A DNA stretch of 64,000 nt from Kineothrix alysoides (GCF_000732725.1 NZ_JPNB01000001.1:930001-994000); one strand, 5' to 3'. Positions 33,554 through 42,473 are shown, counted from the first letter of the stretch. The notes: generated from the sequence alone by a model not told the origin. Made by a program: numbers and translations.

Positions 33554-34423
33554 ATGCCGGAGATGGGATCAACGATCATACGCGTGCTTGAAATAGCGCT
33601 TCTCATGGCGTTTGTCATATCGATTATTTATGACAGCACTCGTTTTGTGAAGAGAGAATATGTGATATGTTCAGAGAAGGTTTTAAAAAAGAGTAGAATC
33701 GTTCTGTTGTCGGATCTGCATAATAAATGTTTCGGGCATAAGAATGAAGATTTGATAAAGGCGGTAGAGGAGGCTTCCCCGGATTTTATTCTGGTTGCAG
33801 GAGATATGGTGACAGCTGCTGAGAAGAAGACAAAGTACGAGGAAATAGTGGAGTTTTTGGGTTGTCTGGCATCGAAATATCCCGTTTTTTATGCAAACGG
33901 AAATCATGAATACCGGATTAAGACATATAAAGAGGCTTACGATGATTTGTATGAGGAATACAAGGAGAAGCTGATCAAATGCGGCATCCGCCTTTTGGAA
34001 AACGACAAAGTCTATCTTTCTGATATCAATGTGGAAATCTGTGGTTTGGAGATAGAAAAAAAATATTATAAGAGGTTCCGGCAAACTCCTATGGAGGAAG
34101 GCTATATTGATCGCCTTTTCGGAAAAAATACAGATGGGGCTTTTAGACTTCTGATCGCCCATAACCCGGATTATTTTAAAGAGTATGTAAAATGGGGAGC
34201 GGACCTTACTGTGGCGGGACATGTGCATGGCGGAGTGATGAGGCTTCCGTGGCTCGGAGGGGTAATTTCTCCGATGGTCCGTTTTTTCCCTAAATATGAC
34301 GGTGGTTTGTTCATGGAAGATGATTCCGTGATGGTGGTGAGCAGGGGACTTGGAATGCACACGATTCCCGTTAGGATATTCAATCCGGGAGAGCTTATCG
34401 TTATTGATTTGTGTGGAAAATAG
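33554..34423 (+). CDS. Membrane-anchored metallophosphoesterase
   Basis: A 289-residue calcineurin-like phosphoesterase of the YkuE/YaeI type. After one N-terminal membrane segment (IIRVLEIALLMAFVISIIYD) it shows the metal-binding motifs LLSDLHN, VAGDMV, GNHEYR, IAHNPD and AGHVHGG in the expected order. Enzymes of this type remove phosphate from lipids or other substrates at the membrane; the true substrate here is unknown. GGAGGAAT precedes the ATG. It lies 76 bases after the carboxypeptidase gene and may be cotranscribed. Confidence 0.88.
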   Translation: MPEMGSTIIRVLEIALLMAFVISIIYDSTRFVKREYVICSEKVLKKSRIVLLSDLHNKCFGHKNEDLIKAVEEASPDFILVAGDMVTAAEKKTKYEEIVEFLGCLASKYPVFYANGNHEYRIKTYKEAYDDLYEEYKEKLIKCGIRLLENDKVYLSDINVEICGLEIEKKYYKRFRQTPMEEGYIDRLFGKNTDGAFRLLIAHNPDYFKEYVKWGADLTVAGHVHGGVMRLPWLGGVISPMVRFFPKYDGGLFMEDDSVMVVSRGLGMHTIPVRIFNPGELIVIDLCGK

Positions 34424-34525
34424 GCATGCGGTATCAGATGATTATACTTGAAATTATTGGAATTTCTATGTAGAATAATAAATACGGTTTTTGAACGGAC
34501 AAGATTTATAAAGTTGGGGTGGAAT

Positions 34526-35284
34526 ATGGCAATTCCGGTTAAGCTGCAAGTATTTGAAGGTCCTCTGGATCTGCTTTTGCATTTAATTGATAAGAATAAG
34601 GTGGACATATACGATATACCGATTGTGGAGATAACAGCGCAGTATTTGGATTATATCAAGAATATGGAAACCGAAGATATGAACGTAATGAGCGAATTCC
34701 TCGTTATGGCGGCAACGTTGATTGACATTAAGTGCAGGATGCTCCTGCCTAAGGAAATCAACGAGGAAGGCGAGGAGGAGGACCCCCGTGAGGAGTTGGT
34801 CCAGAAGCTGTTGGAGTATAAGATGTATAAATATATGTCCTTCGAATTGAAGGACAGACAGATGGACGCCCAGCGTGCGCTTTACAGACAGCAGCATCTG
34901 CCCAGGGAAGTGGCGGATTACAGACAGCCGGTGGACTATGAGTCCCTGCTTGCGGATGTCAATTTGAATAAGCTGCACGAAATTTTTCAGTTTATGATCA
35001 AGCGGCAGGAGGACAAGATCGATCCTGTCAGAAGTACCTTTGGGAAAATTGAAAAAGATGAAATCGATATGGATATGAAGACAGCATATGTGATAGAATA
35101 CGTGAAAAGCCATAAGCGCTTCGGATTCAGACAGCTTTTGGAGAAGCAGAAGAGCAAGATGGAAATCATAGTGACCTTTCTTGTCATACTGGAAATGATG
35201 AAGATAGGGCAGATCGACATCGAGCAGCAGGATATATGTGACGACATTATTATTACGTCCAAGCTGTTGGCAGAGGCCATATAA
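34526..35284 (+). CDS. scpA: Segregation and condensation protein A
   Basis: A 252-residue kleisin that bridges the SMC dimer and ScpB in chromosome condensation. The diagnostic start is KLQVFEGPLDLLLHLIDKNK followed by VDIYDIPIVEITAQYLDYI. The C-terminal winged helix (RFGFRQLLEKQKSKMEIIVT then FLVILEMMKIGQIDIEQ) is intact. The start at 34526 follows GGGGTGG. It is followed by scpB after 62 bases. Confidence 0.96.
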   Translation: MAIPVKLQVFEGPLDLLLHLIDKNKVDIYDIPIVEITAQYLDYIKNMETEDMNVMSEFLVMAATLIDIKCRMLLPKEINEEGEEEDPREELVQKLLEYKMYKYMSFELKDRQMDAQRALYRQQHLPREVADYRQPVDYESLLADVNLNKLHEIFQFMIKRQEDKIDPVRSTFGKIEKDEIDMDMKTAYVIEYVKSHKRFGFRQLLEKQKSKMEIIVTFLVILEMMKIGQIDIEQQDICDDIIITSKLLAEAI

Positions 35285-35346
35285 TACATAAAAGCGGATA
35301 TAGTGTTATGCGATATAAGGGAAATTGTGAAAGATAGGGATGAACA

Positions 35347-35916
35347 TTGGAGAGACAGAGTGCGGAAGCGATTATAGAAGCCATTCTTTTTACGATGGGA
35401 GATTCAGTGGAGATAGCGAGGCTCGCCGAGACCATAGAAGAGGATGTTAAGACGACGAAAGAGATTCTGGCAGGAATGAAGGAAGGATATGAGAAGGATA
35501 ACAGGGGAATAACGCTCATAGAGCTGGAGGACTCCATTCAGCTTTGTACAAAGCCCGATATGTATGAATATCTTATAAAGATAGCTAAGACACCGAGGAG
35601 GTTCATACTTACGGACACTCTCCTTGAGACTTTATCGATCATTGCCTATAAGCAGCCGGTGACCAGACTGGAAATTGAGAAAATCAGAGGCGTGAGCTGT
35701 GACCATGCGGTGAACCGTCTCGTGGAATTCAATCTGGTGACGGAGGTTGGAAGGCTGGACGCGCCGGGAAGACCGCTTTTATTCGGTACCACGGAGGAAT
35801 TTTTGAGAAGCTTTGGAGTGAAATCCCTGGGAGAGCTTCCGGAGCTGAATTCAGTGCAGATGGAGGAGTTCAAGCAGCAGGCGGAGGCGGAAGTACAGCT
35901 TCAACTGGATATTTAA
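35347..35916 (+). CDS. scpB: Segregation and condensation protein B
   Basis: A 189-residue partner of ScpA made of two winged-helix domains. The family features ESILF-like start (AIIEAILFTMGDSVEI) and LIELEDSIQLCTKPDMYEYL, TLLETLSIIAYKQPVTRLEI and RGVSCDHAVNRLVEF, GRPLLFGTTEEFLRSFGV are clear. The start codon is TTG at 35347 with TAGGGATG upstream; no better in-frame codon exists. It forms an operon with scpA. Confidence 0.95.
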   Translation: MERQSAEAIIEAILFTMGDSVEIARLAETIEEDVKTTKEILAGMKEGYEKDNRGITLIELEDSIQLCTKPDMYEYLIKIAKTPRRFILTDTLLETLSIIAYKQPVTRLEIEKIRGVSCDHAVNRLVEFNLVTEVGRLDAPGRPLLFGTTEEFLRSFGVKSLGELPELNSVQMEEFKQQAEAEVQLQLDI

Positions 35917-35980
35917 GTGCGTTTCTATTTTGCCCTCCGGCGGCATATATTTAGACGATGAAGGTTTATCGGGAAATCAT

Positions 35981-37243
35981 ATGAAGAAAGTGGAGAGGAA
36001 ATATAAACGGTTTGTTTATCTTGTGATAGCGGCGCTTTATCTGACCGCAGCGGTATTAGCGTGTGGAAGCCATGCCCTCGCAAAAGAAGGAAACGAAGAA
36101 GAAAATAGTACAAACATAAAGCTATACGCCCGTTCGGCAGTCCTTATGGATGCAGATTCCGGGCGTGTTTTATTTGGCAAGAATGAGGATGAGGCTATGC
36201 CGATGGCAAGCACAACAAAAATAATGACATGTATCATCGCCCTTGAAAACGGCAATCCTGAAGATATCGTTACGGTATCCGGATATGCGGCGGCTCAGCC
36301 CAAGGTCCATTTAGGCATGCGTGCCGAGCAGCATTTCAGGCTGGAAGATTTATTATATTCCCTGATGCTGGAATCGCATAACGATTCGGCAGTAGCCATC
36401 GCAGAGTATATCGGAGGAAGCGTGGAGGGCTTTGCCGGGATCATGAATAAAAAGGCGAGGGACATAGGTTGTGAGAATACCTTTTTTATTACGCCCAACG
36501 GATTAGACGCCACGTCGATGGATGAGGCAGGAGAGGCGAAGGTTCATTCTACCACGGCCAGTGATCTGGCACGCATTATGAAGTACTGCATCGGAGAGTC
36601 TGAAATGAGTGAGGAATTTCTGCGGATAACGAGGACGCAGAGCTATTCCTTTTCCGATGCGGAAGGAAAGAGAAGCTATTCCTGTACAAATCACAACGCC
36701 TTTCTGTCTATGATGGATGGTGCTCTTTCAGGAAAGACCGGATTTACCAACAATGCGGGCTACTGCTATGTAGGAGCGCTGAAAAAGGACAACAAGACCT
36801 TTATCGTAGCTCTTTTGGCTTGTGGCTGGCCGAATAACAAGAGCTATAAATGGAGCGATACAAAAAAGTTGATGGCCTATGGATTAGAAAACTATGAATA
36901 CCGCAACGTATATGAACCGGTGACGTTCGCCCCTCTTTGGGTGGAAGGTGGGGTCCCGGAAAACGGCAAGCCCTATGGGAAAGCATATACGGAGTTAGAA
37001 ATAAAGGGGGACGATACGAAGGAGTTGAACCTTCTTCTCAGGGCGGATGAAGAGGTAGAAGTGAAGCGGACTTTACCGGAGGAATTGAAAGCGCCTGTGG
37101 CAGAAGGAATAAGGGTGGGAGAAGTAAGTTATTACCTCAGTGAGGAGCTAATAAAGGAATATCCGATCGTAGTAAAATCCGGGGTTCTCTCCATGGATTT
37201 TCCGTGGATACTGCGATATATATTGACTTTATATGCAATATAA
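35981..37243 (+). CDS. D-alanyl-D-alanine carboxypeptidase (DacF-type), second copy
   Basis: A 420-residue S11-family penicillin-binding protein. A signal sequence (FVYLVIAALYLTAAVLACGS, cleavage probably after HALA) precedes the catalytic domain with STTK (S77, K80), SHN (S132, N134) and SGKTGFTNNAG. A PBP5-type C-terminal domain follows (APVAEGIRVGEVSYYLSEEL), and the terminal segment SMDFPWILRYILTLYAI looks like an amphipathic membrane anchor. The ribosome binding site is weak (GGGAAA), so the exact start is less sure. Only about 30% like the copy at 32314 by eye. Confidence 0.88.
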   Translation: MKKVERKYKRFVYLVIAALYLTAAVLACGSHALAKEGNEEENSTNIKLYARSAVLMDADSGRVLFGKNEDEAMPMASTTKIMTCIIALENGNPEDIVTVSGYAAAQPKVHLGMRAEQHFRLEDLLYSLMLESHNDSAVAIAEYIGGSVEGFAGIMNKKARDIGCENTFFITPNGLDATSMDEAGEAKVHSTTASDLARIMKYCIGESEMSEEFLRITRTQSYSFSDAEGKRSYSCTNHNAFLSMMDGALSGKTGFTNNAGYCYVGALKKDNKTFIVALLACGWPNNKSYKWSDTKKLMAYGLENYEYRNVYEPVTFAPLWVEGGVPENGKPYGKAYTELEIKGDDTKELNLLLRADEEVEVKRTLPEELKAPVAEGIRVGEVSYYLSEELIKEYPIVVKSGVLSMDFPWILRYILTLYAI

Positions 37244-37249
37244 AATTGT

Positions 37250-37382
37250 GTTACTGTTAACTTCGTTCACAGTAACACATGATTTCTGCATTTAAATTCG
37301 CTGCGCGAAGCAGAAATCATCTCTTGCATCACGTTCTTACGCAGTTTAACAGCAAGTGTTAAACTACTGTGTAAACAGTTAC
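37250..37382 (+). repeat. GTTACTGTT palindromic repeat, copy A
   Basis: A 133-base element with imperfect terminal inverted repeats (GTTACTGTT at 37250-37258, AACAGTTAC at 37374-37382). It is made of three consecutive hairpins: GTTACTG/CAGTAAC, ATGATTTCTGC/GCAGAAATCAT and AGTTTAACA/TGTTAAACT. It is close to copy B in the same orientation and to copy C inverted. It lies between dacF and the carboxyltransferase operon. Confidence 0.9.
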
Positions 37383-37528
37383 AAAATTACTGGAAAATTT
37401 GCTAAATTTTCAAAATTATTCTAGGATAAAAATTCTTTTTGTGTTATACTACTACAGTATGATTATAGGGAAGGAATTCCCTGCTAAATTGTTTTTTTTT
37501 ATTTAATATAAAATGGAGGACTGAAAAG

Positions 37529-38959
37529 ATGAGTACTACTTCACAAGCGAGTCAAAGAATCAAAACTTTACTCGATGAAAACAGTTTCGTTGAAATAGGA
37601 GCACTTGTAATGGCAAGAGCGACAGATTTCAATTTGAAACAGACAGAAACTCCTTCTGACGGTGTGATTACCGGTTACGGAGTAATTGACAGCAATCTTG
37701 TGTATGTCTACAGTCAGGATGTTTCCGTGTTGAACGGAACAGTTGGCGAGATGCATGCGAAGAAAATTGCGAACCTCTATGATCTGGCAATGAAGACGGG
37801 TGCGCCTGTTATCGGTTTGATTAATTCTGCCGGACTTAGATTGCAGGAGGCTACGGATGCTTTAAACGGTTTCGGAGAGATTTACATGAAGCAGGTGAAC
37901 GCATCGGGAGTAATTCCTCAGATTACAGCTATTTTTGGAACTTGCGGCGGCGGACTCGCACTGATTCCCACGCTGACTGATTTCACTTTTATGGAGGAGA
38001 AGAGCGGAAAATTATTCGTGAATGCTCCTAATGCAATCGACGACAATGAAATTTCTAAATGTGACACTTCTTCCGCAGTATTCCAGAGCAAAGAGGCCGG
38101 CATCGTGGACGTGGTTTCGGACGAAACGAGCGTTCTTGCACAGATCAGAGAACTTGTTTCTATTCTTCCAGCGAGTAATGAAGACAACATGTCTTTCGAC
38201 GAGTGCATGGACGATTTGAACAGAACATGTGAAGAACTTGTAAACTGTGCTGGTGATACTTCTATCGCTCTTTCCCAGATTTCAGATAATGGTATTTTCT
38301 TCGAGACGAAGAGAAATTATGCAAAGGATATGGTTACCGGTTTCATCAAATTGAACGGAGCGACCGTAGGCGCTGTTGCCAACCGTACAGAGGTTTTTGA
38401 TGCAGAAGGAAAGTCGGTAGAGAGCTTCGATGCGGTATTGTCTGCAAAGGGTTGTGATAAAGCGGCAGACTTCGTTAATTTCTGTGATGCCTTCGATATT
38501 CCGGTACTGACTCTTACGAATGTAAAGGGCTTTGCTTCCAGCAAATGCGAAGAGAAGAAGATTGCAAAAGCAGCAGCGCGTCTTACATACGCGTTTGCAA
38601 ATGCAACGGTACCTAAAGTGAACGTTATAACGAAGAAGGCTTTTGGAAGCGCATATGTTGCAATGAACTCCAAGGCTCTTGGCGCAGACATCACGATGGC
38701 TTGGCCGGATGCTGAAATCGGAACGATGGATGCGAAGCTGGCGGCAAAGATTATCTGTGATGGACAAGGTTCCGAGGCAATTGATGCTTGTGCACAGGAA
38801 TATGCGAAGCTTCAGACCAGCGCAGCAGGCGCGGCGGCCAGAGGATATGTGGATCAGATCGTCGAACCTTCCGAGACGAGAAAATATATAATCGGCGCTT
38901 TCGAAATGTTATATACAAAACATGAAGATCGTCCGGCTAAAAAACATGGTACAGTTTAG
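37529..38959 (+). CDS. Acyl-CoA carboxyltransferase, 12S/MmdA-like
   Basis: A 476-residue carboxyltransferase of the PccB/MmdA family that moves CO2 between biotin and an acyl-CoA. The N-terminal half has GTVGEMHAKKIANLYDLAMK, INSAGLRLQEATDALNGFGE and ASGVIPQITAIFGTCGGGLA. The C-terminal half has FINLNG-like GFIKLNGATVGAVANRTEV, DIPVLTLTNVKGF and KAFGSAYVAMNSKALGADIT. It lacks its own biotin and membrane domains, which are supplied by the next genes. It is more divergent than typical methylmalonyl-CoA decarboxylase alpha chains, so the acyl-CoA is uncertain. AATGGAGG precedes the ATG. Confidence 0.85.
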   Translation: MSTTSQASQRIKTLLDENSFVEIGALVMARATDFNLKQTETPSDGVITGYGVIDSNLVYVYSQDVSVLNGTVGEMHAKKIANLYDLAMKTGAPVIGLINSAGLRLQEATDALNGFGEIYMKQVNASGVIPQITAIFGTCGGGLALIPTLTDFTFMEEKSGKLFVNAPNAIDDNEISKCDTSSAVFQSKEAGIVDVVSDETSVLAQIRELVSILPASNEDNMSFDECMDDLNRTCEELVNCAGDTSIALSQISDNGIFFETKRNYAKDMVTGFIKLNGATVGAVANRTEVFDAEGKSVESFDAVLSAKGCDKAADFVNFCDAFDIPVLTLTNVKGFASSKCEEKKIAKAAARLTYAFANATVPKVNVITKKAFGSAYVAMNSKALGADITMAWPDAEIGTMDAKLAAKIICDGQGSEAIDACAQEYAKLQTSAAGAAARGYVDQIVEPSETRKYIIGAFEMLYTKHEDRPAKKHGTV

Positions 38960-38973
38960 AAAGGATACTTAAT

Positions 38974-39687
38974 ATGAAAAAATGGTTATTAGTATTAGGT
39001 ATGATTACCTGCATCTTCGGCGTGAATCTATCGGCTGAGGCGGCGGAGACTACAGCAGCGGTTCCTGAGGTGTCAGAAGAAGAGGTTGCGGCATACGGGG
39101 ATCAGCTCGTGGAGTCCATCGCTACGGTCTGTGCTCAGAATATGCAGTCCCAGTATGCATCGAACGCAGTAATTGCTGCGGCTCTCGACAGCTGGACGGT
39201 TGCGCTTGAGGATATGGGTAGTTATGTAAAGATATTGGAACATACGGCAGAGCTTACGGCTGACGGCGCCGTTGCGAATGTTAAGGTAGAAGGTACGAAG
39301 AGCGATGCGATGGTAAAAATCGTCATGGACGAAACGTATAATCTCGTCAGCATTACTACGACTCCTATCAGCCCCGTGGGTGAATGGGCCAAGACCGGTA
39401 CGATTGTTGTATTAGTCGTTCTTGGAGCAGCATTCGTAGTATTTCTGATCGTTGGTTTTGCCAAATCTCGTTCCGGATTCGTTCCGAAGATCAAGGCTGC
39501 GTTCACGGACCAGCCGGAAGCAGGCAGACAGCCGGATAACGCGATCGCTCAGATCGTAAGTAAAGAAGAATACTTCGATGACCGCGAACTGGTGGCGGCT
39601 ATCGCGGCAGCGATTGCAGCTTCATCGGGAGCTTCTTCTACAGATGGCTTCGTCGTTAGATCCATCAGGAAAAGAAGGGTATATTAA
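38974..39687 (+). CDS. OadG-type gamma subunit with extracytoplasmic domain
   Basis: A 237-residue membrane protein. It has a signal peptide (MKKWLLVLGMITCIFG, cleavage near SAEA), an exported domain of about 110 residues that resembles DUF3887 (YGDQLVESIATVCAQNMQSQ to VKIVMDETYNLVSITTT), one transmembrane segment (TIVVLVVLGAAFVVFLIVGF) and a cytoplasmic alanine-rich tail (LVAAIAAAIAASSGASS). The transmembrane segment plus tail is the layout of OadG/MmdD, the assembly subunit of sodium-pumping decarboxylases. It lies 14 bases after the 12S-like gene and would tether the complex to the membrane. Confidence 0.75.
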   Translation: MKKWLLVLGMITCIFGVNLSAEAAETTAAVPEVSEEEVAAYGDQLVESIATVCAQNMQSQYASNAVIAAALDSWTVALEDMGSYVKILEHTAELTADGAVANVKVEGTKSDAMVKIVMDETYNLVSITTTPISPVGEWAKTGTIVVLVVLGAAFVVFLIVGFAKSRSGFVPKIKAAFTDQPEAGRQPDNAIAQIVSKEEYFDDRELVAAIAAAIAASSGASSTDGFVVRSIRKRRVY

Positions 39688-39741
39688 ACAAAAATTTAAT
39701 TTTTATTGTGAGCTTATTATATAAGTAGGAGGAAGATTGAA

Positions 39742-40164
39742 ATGAAGAATTATACCATTACCGTTAATGGAAACGTATATGATGTAGTAGTAGAAGAAGG
39801 GAGGACTGCAGGAGCGTATGCTGCTCCCAGAGCAGCAGCGCCTGTAGCGGCACCCGCACCTGTAGCAGCAGCGGCTCCGGCACCTGTAGCGGCAGCACCG
39901 GCACCCGCAGCGGCTCCGGCACCTGCAGCAGCACCCTCTGGCACAGCTGGAAGCGTAAGAATCGAAGCCGGCGCGGCTGGTAAGGTTTGCGGCGTTGAAG
40001 CGAAGGTTGGACAGGCAGTTAAGGCTGGCGATCCGGTAGTTATTATTGAAGCGATGAAAATGGAAATTCCGGTTATTGCACCTCAGGATGGCGTTGTTGC
40101 CAGCATCGATGCAGCGGTAGGCTCACCTGTAGAAGCGGGAACCTTACTTGCAACCTTGAATTAA
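39742..40164 (+). CDS. Biotin carboxyl carrier protein (1.3S-like)
   Basis: A 140-residue carrier. An N-terminal strand pair (YTITVNGNVYDVVVEEG) is joined by a long flexible Ala/Pro linker (about 29-66) to a biotinyl domain with the EAMKME motif (biotin on K106) and the swapped sequence KVCGVEAKVGQAVKAGDPVV. The linker lets the biotin swing between the two carboxyltransferases encoded on either side. AGGAGG precedes the ATG. No biotin carboxylase gene is nearby, which argues for decarboxylase or transcarboxylase function rather than ATP-dependent carboxylation. Confidence 0.95.
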   Translation: MKNYTITVNGNVYDVVVEEGRTAGAYAAPRAAAPVAAPAPVAAAAPAPVAAAPAPAAAPAPAAAPSGTAGSVRIEAGAAGKVCGVEAKVGQAVKAGDPVVIIEAMKMEIPVIAPQDGVVASIDAAVGSPVEAGTLLATLN

Positions 40165-40212
40165 TTGCAGGAATCCGAAGTAAGACAGCTAAAATAATAG
40201 GAGGAATAGAAA

Positions 40213-41640
40213 ATGTCAGAACAGGTTAAAAAACCGATTGGAATTGTGGAAACCGTTCTTCGTGATGCACATCAGTCCTTAATTGCGACGAGAATGCCTA
40301 CCGAAATGATGCTTCCAATCATCGATACAATGGATAAAGTAGGCTATCACGCAGTGGAATGCTGGGGCGGCGCTACTTTTGATGCTTCTCTTCGTTTCCT
40401 GAAGGAAGATCCGTGGGAAAGACTGAGAAAATTAAAAGACGGATTTAAAAATACGAAGCTGCAGATGCTGTTTCGCGGACAGAATATTTTGGGATACCGC
40501 CCTTATGCGGATGACGTAGTTGATTATTTCGTAGAGAAATCTATCGCAAACGGTATCGATATCATAAGAATATTTGACTGCTTCAACGACCTTAGGAACC
40601 TTCAGGAAGCAGTTAGCGCTACCAGTAAGGTAAAGGCAAGAGAAGGCAGAGGACATGCACAGGTTGCTTTGTCCTATACGTTGGGCGATGCCTATACGCT
40701 GGATTATTGGGTAGACATGGCAAAAAAGGTTGAGGAAATGGGAGCAGATTCCATTTGTATCAAGGATATGGCAGGCCTCTTGCTTCCTTACGAAGCTACG
40801 AAGATGATTTCTGCGATGAAGGGAGCTACTTCTCTTCCGATAGAGCTGCATACGCATTATACCTCTGGTGTAGCCAGCATGACATATATGAAAGCAATAG
40901 AAGCGGGAGCAGACATCATTGACTGCGCAATCTCTCCGATGGCTATGGGTACTTCACAGCCTGCAACTGAGGTTATGGTTGAGACCTTCAAGGGAACTCC
41001 TTACGATACGGGTTATGACCAGAACGTTCTTGCAGAGATTGCTGATTATTTCAGACCTCACAGAGATGAGTGGCTGGCAAGCGGCCTTCTCAATCCGAAG
41101 GTTATGGGCGTTGATATCAAGACCTTATTATATCAGGTACCGGGCGGTATGTTATCCAACATGGTCAGCCAGTTGAAAGAGCAGAACGCGGAAGATAAGT
41201 ACTATGATGTGCTCAGAGAGATTCCTGAGGTTCGTAAAGACCTCGGAGAGCCGCCTCTTGTTACTCCTTCTTCCCAGATCGTTGGTACGCAGGCTGTATT
41301 TAACGTACTTATGGGAGAACGTTACAAGATGGCTACGAAAGAGACGAAAGCGGTACTTCGCGGTGAATACGGCCAGACTGTAAAACCGATGAATCAGGCC
41401 GTAATCGATAAGGTTATTCCGGGCGAAGAAAGAATTACCTGCCGTCCTGCCGATTTGATTGAGAACGAGCTGGATAAACTCGAAGCGGAAATGAAGGAAT
41501 GGAAACAGCAGGATGAAGACGTATTATCTTATGCGCTCTTCCCTCAGGTTGCCGTTGACTTCTTCAAATACCGTCAGGCTCAGCAGGAAAAGGTCGATAT
41601 GACTCAGGCTGACACAAAGAACGCAGCTTATCCTGTATAA
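40213..41640 (+). CDS. oadA: Oxaloacetate/pyruvate carboxyltransferase, 5S/OadA-like
   Basis: A 475-residue TIM-barrel carboxyltransferase of the OadA/PycB/5S family. It has the active-site start IVETVLRDAHQSLIATRMPT, the substrate arginine region LFRGQNILGYRPYADD, the catalytic lysine/metal strand ADSICIKDMAGLLLPYEA, and metal-binding ELHTHYTSG. The C-terminal helical part (YQVPGGMLSNMVSQLKEQ) is present, but the biotin domain is absent and is supplied by the preceding gene. It transfers carboxyl groups between oxaloacetate/pyruvate and biotin. Followed by a strong terminator. Confidence 0.92.
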   Translation: MSEQVKKPIGIVETVLRDAHQSLIATRMPTEMMLPIIDTMDKVGYHAVECWGGATFDASLRFLKEDPWERLRKLKDGFKNTKLQMLFRGQNILGYRPYADDVVDYFVEKSIANGIDIIRIFDCFNDLRNLQEAVSATSKVKAREGRGHAQVALSYTLGDAYTLDYWVDMAKKVEEMGADSICIKDMAGLLLPYEATKMISAMKGATSLPIELHTHYTSGVASMTYMKAIEAGADIIDCAISPMAMGTSQPATEVMVETFKGTPYDTGYDQNVLAEIADYFRPHRDEWLASGLLNPKVMGVDIKTLLYQVPGGMLSNMVSQLKEQNAEDKYYDVLREIPEVRKDLGEPPLVTPSSQIVGTQAVFNVLMGERYKMATKETKAVLRGEYGQTVKPMNQAVIDKVIPGEERITCRPADLIENELDKLEAEMKEWKQQDEDVLSYALFPQVAVDFFKYRQAQQEKVDMTQADTKNAAYPV

Positions 41641-41655
41641 TAATGAAAAGCAAAG

Positions 41656-41684
41656 AAGGGATTGCCGTTTTACGGCAGTCCCTT
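41656..41684 (+). terminator. Terminator of carboxyltransferase operon
   Basis: A 13-base stem with one mismatch (41656-41668 with 41672-41684) and a T-run; it lies 15 bases after the oadA stop and directly before repeat copy B. Confidence 0.85.
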
Positions 41685-41688
41685 TTGA

Positions 41689-41821
41689 GTTACTGTTCAC
41701 TCCGTTCTCAGTAACACATGATTTCTGCATTTAAATTCGCTCCGCGAAGCGGAAATCATCTCCTGCATCACGTTCTTACGCATCTTAACAGCAAGTGTTA
41801 AGATGCTGTGTGAGCAGTAAC
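41689..41821 (+). repeat. GTTACTGTT palindromic repeat, copy B
   Basis: A 133-base copy in the same orientation as copy A. Its three hairpins are GTTACTG/CAGTAAC, ATGATTTCTGC/GCGGAAATCAT (one mismatch, AATTCGCTCCGCGAAGC between) and CATCTTAACA/TGTTAAGATG. In the last hairpin both arms differ from copy A in a compensating way, so the fold, not the exact sequence, is conserved. Confidence 0.9.
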
Positions 41822-41860
41822 TCTTTTGATTTTCCTTTTAGCACACTTTTGTTCACTTCA

Positions 41861-41889
41861 TTGACAGAGAAAGCAATCCATAGTAAAAT
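41861..41889 (+). promoter_or_regulatory. Promoter of tetR-type gene
   Basis: TTGACA (41861-41866) and TAAAAT (41884-41889) are 17 bases apart. Confidence 0.7.
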
Positions 41890-41905
41890 AATAACGGTTG
41901 TTATT
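41890..41905. promoter_or_regulatory. Candidate TetR autoregulatory operator
   Basis: AATAAC-GGTT-GTTATT is a perfect 6+6 inverted repeat touching the -10 box and preceding the gene's ribosome binding site, the usual position for TetR-family autorepression. Confidence 0.6.
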
Positions 41906-41924
41906 CACAAATGGAGGATGCGTT

Positions 41925-42473
41925 ATGGCAAGAAAAGAAACAATTGTACAAAGTGATATTTTGCAGGCGGCATTTGAAATGGTCAAAGAAGAAGGCTACG
42001 AGAACGTGACTGCGAGGAAACTGGCAGCGAAGGCAGGATGCTCGACACAGCCGATTTTTCGTATTTACCGCAATATGGAAGAGCTTATGGAAGAGTTATT
42101 TGCCATGGCGGTGGACTATTTCGAGACCTACTATGAAAGCTTTCCGAAATATAACGATATTCCTTTTGTGGATTTGGGACTTACCTACATACGTTTTGCC
42201 GAAGAGAATAAGAATATCTTCCGTCTGCTTTTTTTGTCGGAACAAAGGCACGGAAGAAGCCTTTATGATTTGCTGAACGGGAAAAAGGGCGCGGTTGTGA
42301 GAGAAATCAATTATGCGAAAGAGTATGGCTGCATGTCTCCGGAGGAAATGTTCACCAAGATGTGGATATTCATTCATGGGGCGGCTTGTATGGCACTGAC
42401 GGGGGATTACGATTTGCCGGAAAGTGAGACGGTAAATCTGCTGGAGGATTCTTTTCGGTCCTTTTTGAAATAA
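41925..42473 (+). CDS. TetR-family transcriptional regulator
   Basis: A 182-residue repressor. The N-terminal helix-turn-helix is QAAFEMVKEEGYENVTARKL then AAKAGCSTQPIFRIYRNMEE, which fits the TetR pattern except for the usual YYHF replaced by IFRIYRN. The C-terminal ligand domain is helical and of normal size. AATGGAGG precedes the ATG. An inverted repeat in its promoter suggests autoregulation. It follows the carboxyltransferase operon but is separated from it by a terminator and repeat copy B, so a regulatory link is possible but not shown. Confidence 0.85.
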   Translation: MARKETIVQSDILQAAFEMVKEEGYENVTARKLAAKAGCSTQPIFRIYRNMEELMEELFAMAVDYFETYYESFPKYNDIPFVDLGLTYIRFAEENKNIFRLLFLSEQRHGRSLYDLLNGKKGAVVREINYAKEYGCMSPEEMFTKMWIFIHGAACMALTGDYDLPESETVNLLEDSFRSFLK

